Source of the DNA: JAVXAG01 sp036660615
GTDB lineage: Bacteria > Bacillota > Clostridia > Peptostreptococcales > Anaerovoracaceae
NCBI GenBank assembly: GCA_036660615.1
Contig: JAVXAG010000046.1
Span: 1-13,635, forward strand
Direction: 5' to 3'
Length of the DNA stretch: 13,635 bases
The position numbers and the translations under genes were made by a program. The notes under the pieces were generated by a model. That model was not told the origin of the DNA and made no database searches. It saw only the letters and a list, made by a program, of their open reading frames with translations. Below are positions 1 to 6,394 of this stretch, one piece after another (position 1 is the first letter of the stretch; each line of letters opens with the position of its first letter).

Positions 1-66
1 CACTGGGACACTATTTTTTGCGATTCTGTGAGCAAATTCAGATTTTATTTTTTTCCTTCCATTTTT

Positions 67-159
67 GCCGGCGTTGGTCAAGGATTTGGCGGAAACTGCC
101 GGCGTTGGTCAAGGTTTTGGTGGAAACTGCCGGCGTTGGTCAAGGTTTTGGCGACAACT
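67..159. repeat. Three tandem 31-bp repeats
   Basis: Three head-to-tail 31-bp units lie at 67-97, 98-128 and 129-159. Each begins GCCGGCGTTGGTCAAGG and ends in a variant of GGCGGAAACT; the third unit ends GCGACAACT. They are richer in GC than the surrounding DNA, and each opens with the palindrome GCCGGC. There are no spacers between units, so this is not a CRISPR array. The period is not a multiple of three, so a coding repeat is unlikely. No gene was supported in 1-291; the rest of that stretch holds the promoter and operator of the PadR gene. Confidence 0.9.
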
Positions 160-182
160 AATATTTTATTCTAAAAAACTAC

Positions 183-226
183 TTGACCTATCGTAGTAGT
201 TGTGCTAATATCAAACTACTACGATA
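183..226 (+). promoter_or_regulatory. Promoter with 13-bp inverted-repeat operator for the padR-like operon
   Basis: A -35 TTGACC (183-188) and -10 TAATAT (206-211) are separated by 17 bp. A perfect 13-bp inverted repeat overlaps them: TATCGTAGTAGTT (189-201) in the spacer and AACTACTACGATA (214-226) just after the -10. Further downstream AGACGTACT occurs twice (226-234 and 240-248). PadR-family proteins commonly bind inverted repeats at their own promoter, so autorepression is the natural inference. Confidence 0.75.
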
Positions 227-291
227 GACGTACTACTACAGACGTACTATGACTAATGCTAAGTGTAGACGAAAGATGAGGAGGGAATGCG

Positions 292-615
292 TTGATAAGC
301 AGTGATGTAATAAGAGGGTATAATGACACGATTATTTTATTTTTGCTCTTGGAAAAGCCATCATATGGATACGAAATTTCAAAGACCATAAAAGAAATGT
401 CAGAGGAAAAGTATATTATAAAAGAAACGACCTTGTATTCGGCATTTACTCGGCTAGAAAAAAACGGATATATTGAATCATTTGCGGGTGGAGATGAAAC
501 TGGTGGAAAAAGAAGAACATATTATCGAATCACTCAATATGGTATAGATTATTATAGGGAAAAATGTAACGAGTGGGAATTGACAAAAGAGGTTATAGAA
601 ATTTTTATTAAATAA
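292..615 (+). CDS. PadR family transcriptional regulator
   Basis: This 107-residue protein has the layout of a short PadR winged-helix regulator, a dimeric DNA-binding repressor. The N-terminal part contains the typical SYGYEI segment (about residues 24-29). It is followed by the recognition-helix region TLYSAFTRLEKNGYI and the wing motif GGKRRTYYRIT. The start is TTG at 292, seven bases after a perfect AGGAGG (279-284); an ATG at 287 runs straight into a stop, which supports the TTG. The gene is followed after 13 bases by a membrane protein with a HAAS/DUF1700-like N-terminus, the standard partner of this regulator class. The promoter has an inverted repeat likely to be its own operator. The inducing signal cannot be read from the sequence. 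Confidence 0.9.
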   Translation: MISSDVIRGYNDTIILFLLLEKPSYGYEISKTIKEMSEEKYIIKETTLYSAFTRLEKNGYIESFAGGDETGGKRRTYYRITQYGIDYYREKCNEWELTKEVIEIFIK

Positions 616-628
616 AAGGAGCGTATAA

Positions 629-1615
629 ATGGAAACCATATTAAATTATTTGGAAAGTATGTTTGCACAATTACCTCAAACGGGAGAGGTTTTAAAGGCA
701 AAGAAAGAAATGTTGGCAATGATGGAGGATAAATATCAAGAATTAAAGGACAATGGAAAAAGTGAGAATGAGGCAGTCGGAACGGTAATTTCTGAGTTTG
801 GAAATATTGAAGAACTAACAAGAGAACTTGGAATTGAAGAAAAAATCACAGAGAATAACACAGTAATTGAACCTATTAGAAAAGTAAGTATTAAAGAAGG
901 AAAAGAGTTCATTGATGAACAGAGATTCCTTTCAGTGAGAATAGCAATTGCAGTAGTTATGTGTATCCTTTCACCTGTTATATTGTTGGTTTTAGGCGGA
1001 ATATCTGAGGATCAAAAATGGCTAATGATAAATGAAGGCTTTGCTATGACAGTAGGTTGTATTGTGATGTTCTTACTTGTTGCACCAGCCGTCGGACTAT
1101 TTATTGTATACGGAATGAAACTTGAAAAATACAAGTATTTGCATGAGGAAGTTTTTGTGCTAGAAGATGGAGCAAAAGCAGTTTTTGAATCTATGAAAAA
1201 AGAAGAAACCAGTATCTTTGGGACAAGAATTGCGGTAGGGGTTATTCTGTGTATTCTTTCAGTGATTCCAATATTAGTAATTGGCTTTATGTTTGAAGGA
1301 ATAGGGTATCTAGAGGGGCTGTCAGTTGGAGTACTACTCATTATAGTTGCGGTTGCAGTTTATATATTTATTACAGCAGGCATGCCTTATTCAGGATATG
1401 ATGTTTTATTGCAAAAAGGGGATTATGATATAAAAAAGAAAGACAACAAAACATTTGAGGGAATTTCAACAATATATTGGTGTTTGATAGTTGCAATATA
1501 TCTTGCTTATAGCTTTATCACTTCGGACTGGGGCAGAAGTTGGATAGTTTGGCCAGTAGCAGGGGTGATTTTTGGAGCAATTGCAGCATTGTATAATATT
1601 ACTAAGAAAAAATAG
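629..1615 (+). CDS. HAAS/DUF1700-like membrane protein paired with PadR
   Basis: This is a 328-residue protein. Its first ~75 residues form a charged helical domain (LESMFAQLPQ, then a helix rich in K and E, then AVGTVISEFGNIEEL). This matches the HAAS / permease-prefix / DUF1700 domain that usually accompanies PadR regulators. About six hydrophobic membrane segments follow, at roughly 103-124, 138-163, 199-221, 229-250, 281-298 and 305-323. No catalytic motif or ATPase was seen, so the function is unknown; such proteins are thought to act with their PadR partner in envelope or stress responses. The ATG has a good AAAGGAG site, and the gene is co-transcribed with the regulator. It converges with the next gene, leaving only 6 bp and no evident terminator. 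Confidence 0.82.
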   Translation: METILNYLESMFAQLPQTGEVLKAKKEMLAMMEDKYQELKDNGKSENEAVGTVISEFGNIEELTRELGIEEKITENNTVIEPIRKVSIKEGKEFIDEQRFLSVRIAIAVVMCILSPVILLVLGGISEDQKWLMINEGFAMTVGCIVMFLLVAPAVGLFIVYGMKLEKYKYLHEEVFVLEDGAKAVFESMKKEETSIFGTRIAVGVILCILSVIPILVIGFMFEGIGYLEGLSVGVLLIIVAVAVYIFITAGMPYSGYDVLLQKGDYDIKKKDNKTFEGISTIYWCLIVAIYLAYSFITSDWGRSWIVWPVAGVIFGAIAALYNITKKK

Positions 1616-1621
1616 TATCGG

Positions 1622-2131
1622 TTATAAGGTTGGATCTATAAAAAGAAAATAGTTTGGTGGGGTAAATGTAAAACCGATAAAAGAAATGACCAAAAGTACC
1701 ATAAATAGTTTGCCTAAAAACACTGAACGGTCAGAAGTAAGTGAATTGGATTTCATGATAAAGTAGCTTAAAATATATGAAACAATAACGCCTATTAGGA
1801 AAATAGAAATATCTAAAACCATAATATCGCGTTTAAAAATAGCCATATATCCATAGAAAAGAATAATAATTGTTAACATCCCAGCAATAACTGATATGGT
1901 CTTTGCTGGGAAAAAGTTTTTTTTGTTTTCACCAAAGGCAAAGTATTCAATAATAGTCCAAATGAAAAATGGTACAAATAGCAACTTTAAATGCTCCCAC
2001 GTACTCTCATTGACTGCTGAAAACAAACCAACTAGTGCGCATTGACCAGTCCAATCGTAAGTAAAGTGCAACAATGTACCAACTATAATGGTAAAAACCA
2101 CACCTAATATTTCCCAAGACCTGATTTTCAT
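1622..2131 (-). CDS. DUF6512-like integral membrane protein
   Basis: This is a hydrophobic protein of 169 residues with about five membrane segments (near 7-24, 49-65, 77-97, 107-126 and 140-156). Its conserved-looking polar features are FSAVNESTWEHLKL (37-50) and a C-terminal FTFTPPNYFLFIDP. These match my recollection of the DUF6512 family, which has no known function. The frame is open further upstream to 2236. I chose the ATG at 2131 because GGAGGGAAA stands seven to eight bases before it and MKIRSWEILG starts directly before the first membrane helix; the upstream part is AT-rich and has no ribosome site. It is transcribed divergently from the deacetylase gene. Confidence 0.72.
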   Translation of the reverse strand: MKIRSWEILGVVFTIIVGTLLHFTYDWTGQCALVGLFSAVNESTWEHLKLLFVPFFIWTIIEYFAFGENKKNFFPAKTISVIAGMLTIIILFYGYMAIFKRDIMVLDISIFLIGVIVSYILSYFIMKSNSLTSDRSVFLGKLFMVLLVISFIGFTFTPPNYFLFIDPTL

Positions 2132-2206
2132 AACTGATTTCCCTCCATGATATACCAAATGTAAAATTATATTAATTAACATAGTATATGTAGTTGATAT
2201 GGAAAT

Positions 2207-2236
2207 ATTATATAAATAATAAAGGCATAAAAACAA
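2207..2236 (-). promoter_or_regulatory. Possible promoter for the DUF6512-like gene
   Basis: On the minus strand TTGTTT (2236-2231) and a perfect TATAAT (2212-2207) are 18 bp apart, placing a transcript start about 70 bases before the chosen ATG. The -35 match is partial. No convincing promoter was found for the plus-strand deacetylase gene in the same gap. Confidence 0.45.
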
Positions 2237-2288
2237 ATCACCATCATATATTTTACTTAGTGAAAAGGAAAATTATGGCGGTGATTTT

Positions 2289-3104
2289 ATGTATATAGGT
2301 GTAAATAAAAAGAGCGTTAAAAGACTGGGAATGGTGGTGGCGGTAGGGATTTTGGTTGTAAGTGGGGTGCTGGTGTCAAAAGAATTTGTGGCACAAGAAG
2401 TAACTCCTACGTCGGCAGATGGAAACTGGGGATTGAGTTTTCAGCAGGAGGGAGCAACGCCAGTTGGCAATGCGACGGCGGAGTATTTGAGAAAATATGA
2501 TAGTTACTTTGTTGCAGAAGGAAATAAGAAAGAAATTTTCTTGACCTTTGATGCTGGGTATGAGAATGGATATACAGAGCAAATTCTTGACGTCTTAAAA
2601 AAAGAGAAAGTGACTGCAACGTTTTTTGTGGTAGGAAATTACATAAAAGATAATCCGGAGTTGATTAAGAGAATGGTTAAAGAGGGACATATTGTTGGAA
2701 ATCACACTATGACTCATCCGAATATGTCGGCAATAGCTGATTTTGACTCATTCAAGGCAGAACTCACAGGCGTCGAAACTTTGTATAAGGACACTACTGG
2801 CAAAAAGATGTTGAATTTTTATAGACCTCCACAAGGAAAGTATAGTGAAGAAAACTTGAAACAAGCCAAGGAACTGGGATATATTACCGTATTTTGGAGT
2901 CTTGCATATGTGGATTGGCTAGTTGATAGTCAGCCTACTAGAGAAGAAGCGATGGGGAAGCTTTTACCGAGGATGCATAATGGAGCAATTTTACTTCTCC
3001 ACACTACGTCAAAAACAAATGCCCAAATACTCGGAGAACTTATAAACACTTGGAAAAAGGATGGATATGTTTTTAGTTCACTAAATAAATTGGGCAGTTT
3101 GTAA
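2289..3104 (+). CDS. pdaA: PdaA-type polysaccharide deacetylase (spore cortex muramic-delta-lactam pathway)
   Basis: This 271-residue carbohydrate-esterase-4 protein has an N-terminal signal anchor (about residues 12-30), so it acts outside the membrane. The motifs in order are TFDAGYENGY (86-95), GNHTMTHP with H139 and H143, FYRPPQGKYS (178-186), VFWSLAYVDW (201-210) and ILLLHTTSKTNA (234-245). The GYENGY block, the AYVDW block and the LLHT..S.TNA ending are those of PdaA, which removes acetyl groups from N-acetylmuramic acid during muramic-lactam formation in spore cortex. At the position of the second metal-binding Asp of other CE4 enzymes there is Ala89; PdaA proteins are known to deviate there. 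The ATG is preceded by a weak GGCGGTGA site. It is monocistronic. A related vegetative peptidoglycan deacetylase is the main alternative. Confidence 0.85.
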   Translation: MYIGVNKKSVKRLGMVVAVGILVVSGVLVSKEFVAQEVTPTSADGNWGLSFQQEGATPVGNATAEYLRKYDSYFVAEGNKKEIFLTFDAGYENGYTEQILDVLKKEKVTATFFVVGNYIKDNPELIKRMVKEGHIVGNHTMTHPNMSAIADFDSFKAELTGVETLYKDTTGKKMLNFYRPPQGKYSEENLKQAKELGYITVFWSLAYVDWLVDSQPTREEAMGKLLPRMHNGAILLLHTTSKTNAQILGELINTWKKDGYVFSSLNKLGSL

Positions 3105-3129
3105 AATTTATTACTTATCTATATAGCGG

Positions 3130-3810
3130 CTATTTTAAAGCAGCTATTACACGCTCTACTGTACGTGCTATAAGTTTATGACCTTCTTTGTTTGGGTGCA
3201 TTCCATCCACGCAGAGAAGGTTTTTATAGTCTTTTTTTGTAAGAAAATCTTGTCTAATATCAATGACAGGAACGTCAAACTTTCGAGCCAAATCAAAGAT
3301 CATATTGTTGTAGCTTTCGTGCCAACGGTAAATAAAATTTATGTCATTTCCGATGTATTCAAGAATTCTATCTTTATCTAGGCCTTTAGAAACCCAGTTA
3401 AAAAATCGCTCTGAGTCAAGTGGTGGCAATGACAATAGTATTGGCGTACTACCAAGTTCTCTAGTTTTTTCTATCATCTCTATATATGAATGTTCAAATA
3501 TCTCAAGAGGAACCTGTGCTAAATGCTCATGTTTAGGATCTGCGGCAACTTCTGCCCAATTCAAATCACAATCATTTCCGCCAAACTCCAAAATAGTGTA
3601 GTTATAATCATGTAGCTTTTCGGCTTGTTTATCCATAAGCTCAGCACCTTTTGTAATGGTACATCCGAATTTTGCATAGTTCTTTATATCTACTGATGTT
3701 ACTGATTGCACCAAAGACACAAAGTTTTCTTTCAAAAATGTGTACTTGTTTTTAGATTCATCGTATACTACCCCTTTTGCCACTGAGTCACCAAATACGC
3801 ATATGTTCAT
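3130..3810 (-). CDS. SGNH/GDSL-family hydrolase (esterase/lipase-like)
   Basis: A 226-residue protein with all SGNH blocks: VFGDSV (5-10, nucleophile Ser9), a Gly in the second block (FGC, about 49), FGGNDCD (76-82, Asn79) and VDGMHPNKEGH near the C-terminus (Asp202, His205). SGNH enzymes hydrolyse ester or acetyl groups on lipids, sugars or acyl-CoAs; the substrate here is unknown. No signal peptide is visible, so it probably works in the cytoplasm. The ATG has a strong GAAGGAGAG site. The gene has its own consensus promoter and converges on the PdaA-like gene, with 25 bp between their ends. Confidence 0.9.
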   Translation of the reverse strand: MNICVFGDSVAKGVVYDESKNKYTFLKENFVSLVQSVTSVDIKNYAKFGCTITKGAELMDKQAEKLHDYNYTILEFGGNDCDLNWAEVAADPKHEHLAQVPLEIFEHSYIEMIEKTRELGSTPILLSLPPLDSERFFNWVSKGLDKDRILEYIGNDINFIYRWHESYNNMIFDLARKFDVPVIDIRQDFLTKKDYKNLLCVDGMHPNKEGHKLIARTVERVIAALK

Positions 3811-3831
3811 AATCTCTCCTTCACTCTATGA

Positions 3832-3844
3832 GGTTATCATAACC
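3832..3844. promoter_or_regulatory. 13-nt palindrome in the 5' leader of the SGNH gene
   Basis: GGTTATCATAACC is a perfect palindrome around one central base. It lies about 12 bases downstream of the predicted transcript start of the SGNH hydrolase gene and about 20 bases before its start codon. It could be an operator for an unknown regulator or a small RNA hairpin. Confidence 0.4.
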
Positions 3845-3863
3845 CCGTTATCTAATATCCAAT

Positions 3864-3892
3864 ATTATATTACAGCATATAGATAATGTCAA
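3864..3892 (-). promoter_or_regulatory. Perfect consensus promoter for the SGNH hydrolase gene
   Basis: On the minus strand TTGACA (3892-3887) and TATAAT (3869-3864) are separated by exactly 17 bp. Both hexamers are perfect, so strong vegetative sigma-A transcription toward the SGNH gene is expected unless an operator blocks it. Confidence 0.85.
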
Positions 3893-3899
3893 TAAGCAT

Positions 3900-3928
3900 T
3901 TGCAAAATATTTTACAATGCTTTATAAT
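3900..3928 (+). promoter_or_regulatory. Promoter for the DUF1836 gene
   Basis: TTGCAA (3900-3905) and a perfect TATAAT (3923-3928) are 17 bp apart on the plus strand. The transcript would start near 3935. That is downstream of an in-frame ATG at 3917, and so decides the start of the next gene in favour of the ATG at 3965. Confidence 0.7.
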
Positions 3929-3964
3929 ATTATTAACGAGTTTGAAGAAAATTATGAGGTAATT

Positions 3965-4477
3965 ATGGAAAATATAAAAGAACTTAAAGAAAAGTTCATA
4001 AATTTAACGCCAAATCAATGGGATGCCATTCCGGATATTGATTTATATATGGATCAAGTAATCACTTACATGCAGAGACAACATATTGGACTTGACGATA
4101 GAGAAACTTTAACGCCTGCAATGATAAACAATTATATAAAGAGTGAATTGCTGCCGAGAGCAAAGGGCAAAAGATATAGCAGAGAGCATATTGCGTATTT
4201 GACTGCCATCTGTTTGCTAAAGCAGGTTCTTTCTGTGGGAGATACAGGCGCATTGTTGCATGATCAGTTGGAAAACAAAGATATAAAAGATTTTTATAAC
4301 AACTATTCAACGACTTTGAATAAGGAGTTTAAAAAAGTTTCTGACCAGATAGATGAAGATTATAGTGAGGAGCAATTGTCTCAACTTGCTATGCAATTGG
4401 CAATTTCCAGTTATGCCGAAAAGCTGGCATGTGAAAAAATCCTTGATATCTTAACCAAGGGAAAAGATAAGGGGTAA
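3965..4477 (+). CDS. DUF1836 domain-containing protein
   Basis: The 170-residue protein carries the DUF1836 signature: WDAIPDIDLYMDQVITYM (19-36), then TLTPAMINNYIKSELLPRAKGKRYSREHIAYL. This resembles a MerR- or helix-turn-helix-like DNA-binding fold, and the family is probably regulatory, though its function is not established. The frame is open back to an ATG at 3917. I chose 3965 because a GAGGT site precedes it at good spacing and the predicted promoter lies over the first ATG. The C-terminal half is helical and acidic without further motifs. It is transcribed alone, divergent from the SGNH hydrolase. Confidence 0.82.
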   Translation: MENIKELKEKFINLTPNQWDAIPDIDLYMDQVITYMQRQHIGLDDRETLTPAMINNYIKSELLPRAKGKRYSREHIAYLTAICLLKQVLSVGDTGALLHDQLENKDIKDFYNNYSTTLNKEFKKVSDQIDEDYSEEQLSQLAMQLAISSYAEKLACEKILDILTKGKDKG

Positions 4478-4498
4478 AAACCTTATTACACGTTTTTT
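4466..4498 (+). terminator. Weak possible terminator after the DUF1836 gene
   Basis: The stem ATAAGG/CCTTAT (4467-4472 and 4481-4486) overlaps the stop codon and is followed six bases later by a T-run (4493-4498). The short stem and the gap before the T-run make this uncertain. Confidence 0.35.
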
Positions 4499-4615
4499 AT
4501 TTTGAAAATTTCCCATATGAATAACCCATTGAAATTTGGATATAATATATATATATTTAAATTGGGAAAATAATAGTTAAAATTATAAAAAACATTGAAA
4601 TTGCAACAATATTTA

Positions 4616-4703
4616 CCACAAAAACATAAAGTAAAATGCCACAAAAACATAAAGTGAAATGCCACAAAAAGATAAAGTGAAATGCCACAAAAAAGTAAAA
4701 TTC
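4616..4703. repeat. Tandem 23-bp repeats upstream of the AAA ATPase promoter
   Basis: Three full units (4616-4638, 4639-4661, 4662-4684) and a partial fourth (4685-4703) occur head to tail. The unit begins CCACAAAAACATAAAGTGAA and ends ATG; copies differ at one or two bases. The array stops one base before the -35 of the next promoter. A period near two helical turns next to a promoter suggests binding sites for a regulator, possibly the ATPase itself. The remainder of 4478-4763 is AT-rich with no gene seen. Confidence 0.9.
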
Positions 4704-4704
4704 A

Positions 4705-4733
4705 TTGACAAGGCAAAAATAAAATGATATTCT
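4705..4733 (+). promoter_or_regulatory. Promoter of the AAA/DUF4143 ATPase gene
   Basis: A perfect -35 TTGACA (4705-4710) and -10 TATTCT (4728-4733) are separated by 17 bp. It lies immediately after the 23-bp repeat array and about 30 bp before the start codon. Confidence 0.7.
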
Positions 4734-4763
4734 TAAGGTGAAAAAGATGAAGCGAGGAGAACG

Positions 4764-6053
4764 ATGGATAAATATTTACCTAGAATTGTAGACAAATTAA
4801 TTGATGAAAGACTTGGAGTGATGGGGGCATTATTGATTGCAGGTCCTAAGTGGTGTGGTAAAACGACCAGTGCGGAACAGAAATCAAGGAGTGTCTTAAA
4901 GATGCAGGATCCAGACAATACCGCAGGGTATCTTGCCACGGCACAGGTAAAACCATCATTACTTTTGATGGGAGAAAATCCTCGTTTAATAGACGAATGG
5001 CAGATGGCACCAGTGCTTTGGGATGCAGTAAGAACTGCGGTGGATAATAGACAGGAAGAAGGACTGTTTATTTTGACCGGCTCTACTTCTGTTGATGAAT
5101 CTTTGATTATGCATTCAGGTACTGGAAGAATTTCAAGATTGCTAATGAGAACAATGAGCCTATATGAGACGCTAGAGTCCAATGGGAAAATATCATTAAT
5201 GGATTTGTTTAATAATGCAGATATGGATATTGATGGAATTCAATCAGACCTATCTATTGAAGATTTGATATTTGCTGCGTGTAGGGGTGGTTGGCCAGCA
5301 GCATTAAATAAAAAAGATTTGAGAGCATCTCTATATATTGCAAAATCTTATGTGGAAAATATTTGTGAAAGTGATGTATCAACCGTTGACGGTATAAAAA
5401 AAGACCCCAAAAGAGTTCGCATGATATTAAACTCATATTCCAGAAATATTTCAACTTTGGCAACGGACAAAACTGTATATAAAGACATTGTTGCTAATTT
5501 TTCGGATATGAGTATACCAACTTTTAATTCATATATAGATGCATTGTGTAGACTATTTGTAATAGATGATATTAATGGATGGTGCCCATCAATACGGTCA
5601 GCATCAGCAATAAGATCTGGAAAGAAAAGAGAATTTATAGACCCATCTATTGCAGTTGCTTCATTAGGATTGTCACCAGAAAAATTAATGGTTGACTTAA
5701 ATACATTTGGCTTTATTTTTGAAAATTTATGCTTAAGAGACCTGAAAGTATATTCAAGTGCAATGGAAGGGGAAACGTCATATTACCACGACCGGTATGG
5801 GCTTGAGGCGGATTGCGTGTTACATTTAAGTGATGGAAGGTATGCTTTGATAGAATTTAAACTAGGCAGTATCCAAATTGAAGAGGGCGCGCAACACTTG
5901 TTAAAATTAAACAACCTAATAAAAAAGAACAATGCGGATAAGAACCTCAATATTATGGAACCTTGTTTCTTGGCAATAGTTACGGGAGGTCAAATGGCAT
6001 ATACACGTCCAGATGGTGTAAAAATAATTCCAATAGGATGTCTAAAAGACTAA
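4764..6053 (+). CDS. AAA family ATPase with DUF4143 and nuclease-like C-terminus
   Basis: This is a 429-residue ATP-binding protein of the AAA_14/DUF4143 type. Walker A is GPKWCGKT (27-34), Walker B is RLIDEWQ with D77 and E78, sensor-1-like LTGST is at 104-108, and GTGRISRLLMRTMSL is at 119-133. The middle part (about 195-300) is the DUF4143 helical, probably winged-helix region. Near the C-terminus GLEADCVLHL followed by ALIEFKLG gives D350 and E364-x-K366, the spacing of a PD-(D/E)XK nuclease-like fold. The family's role is unsettled; mobile-element, defence and regulatory roles have been proposed. The ATG has a GAGGAGA site. It is transcribed alone from a promoter beside 23-bp repeats and ends at a long hairpin terminator. 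Confidence 0.88.
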   Translation: MDKYLPRIVDKLIDERLGVMGALLIAGPKWCGKTTSAEQKSRSVLKMQDPDNTAGYLATAQVKPSLLLMGENPRLIDEWQMAPVLWDAVRTAVDNRQEEGLFILTGSTSVDESLIMHSGTGRISRLLMRTMSLYETLESNGKISLMDLFNNADMDIDGIQSDLSIEDLIFAACRGGWPAALNKKDLRASLYIAKSYVENICESDVSTVDGIKKDPKRVRMILNSYSRNISTLATDKTVYKDIVANFSDMSIPTFNSYIDALCRLFVIDDINGWCPSIRSASAIRSGKKREFIDPSIAVASLGLSPEKLMVDLNTFGFIFENLCLRDLKVYSSAMEGETSYYHDRYGLEADCVLHLSDGRYALIEFKLGSIQIEEGAQHLLKLNNLIKKNNADKNLNIMEPCFLAIVTGGQMAYTRPDGVKIIPIGCLKD

Positions 6054-6067
6054 AATAATAAATAGAG

Positions 6068-6096
6068 TAACATCTAAAGCACCCTTTTCATAGTAT
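6068..6096 (+). promoter_or_regulatory. Candidate sporulation (sigma-E-like) promoter for cotJABC
   Basis: TAACATC (6068-6074) and CATAGTAT (6089-6096), 14 bp apart, partly match the -35 and -10 of mother-cell sigma-E promoters. The cotJ operon of Bacillus subtilis is sigma-E controlled. The match is imperfect and lies inside the preceding hairpin, so this is tentative. Confidence 0.3.
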
Positions 6097-6129
6097 AAAA
6101 TATCTTACTACGAAAGGGGTTTTTATTTT
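6081..6129 (+). terminator. Rho-independent terminator after the AAA ATPase, overlapping the cotJA ribosome site
   Basis: Arms ACCCTTTTCATAGTA (6081-6095) and TACTACGAAAGGGGT (6106-6120) form a 15-position stem with one mismatch and one G-U pair around a 10-base loop. A T-rich tail follows (6120-6129). The 3' arm contains the GAAAGGGG ribosome site of cotJA, so read-through RNA from upstream would mask it. Confidence 0.8.
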
Positions 6130-6394
6130 GAATAAAAAAGAGCCTTATATTGGTATGCCAATAGATTTGAACAATTGGGACGACATGGAAATTGTACCTG
6201 ATATTAAGGAAGAATATAAAGAGCAAGGGATTCCTAGTATCAGCAATTTCGAGAATTTTGCAATAGCTATGGCCTATGTTCCATGGCAAAGATGGAGAAA
6301 AACTTATGAACTTGAAAAAGCTTTCCAGACTGGAACAATTTTCCCTGATTTGGATTTGCCATTCAGAGGATACAAGGGAGGGATGGAGAGATGA
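6128..6394 (+). CDS. cotJA: Spore coat associated protein CotJA
   Basis: An 88-residue protein recognisable as CotJA by the segment MAYVPWQRW (48-56), followed by LEKAFQTGTIFPDLDLPF (62-79). CotJA is made in the mother cell during sporulation and joins the inner coat together with CotJC. The N-terminal ~40 residues are acidic and variable. The start is TTG at 6128, eight bases after GAAAGGGG; the first in-frame ATG is at residue 10 and has no ribosome site. Its end overlaps the cotJB start by four bases (ATGA), showing translational coupling in a three-gene operon. Confidence 0.88.
   Translation: MNKKEPYIGMPIDLNNWDDMEIVPDIKEEYKEQGIPSISNFENFAIAMAYVPWQRWRKTYELEKAFQTGTIFPDLDLPFRGYKGGMER

Noticed and set aside
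1..174. An open reading frame without a start runs from the left edge to a TAA at 172-174 across the 31-bp repeats.
   Set aside because: The repeats shift frame each unit, giving a Trp- and Arg-rich sequence of low credibility, and no start is visible. It could be the tail of a gene to the left, but nothing supports it.
2225..2250. Possible forespore sigma-G promoter for the pdaA-like gene (GCATA and CATCATA).
   Set aside because: The two blocks are only 12 bp apart, too close for that promoter class, and no better spaced pair was found.
3123..3147. Imperfect hairpin between the convergent pdaA and SGNH genes as a shared terminator.
   Set aside because: The stem has an internal mismatch, overlaps the SGNH coding end and has no T-run on either side, so I could not support it.
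4616..4703. Possible CRISPR array from the 23-bp repeats.
   Set aside because: Units are directly adjacent without unique spacers, and no cas genes are present.
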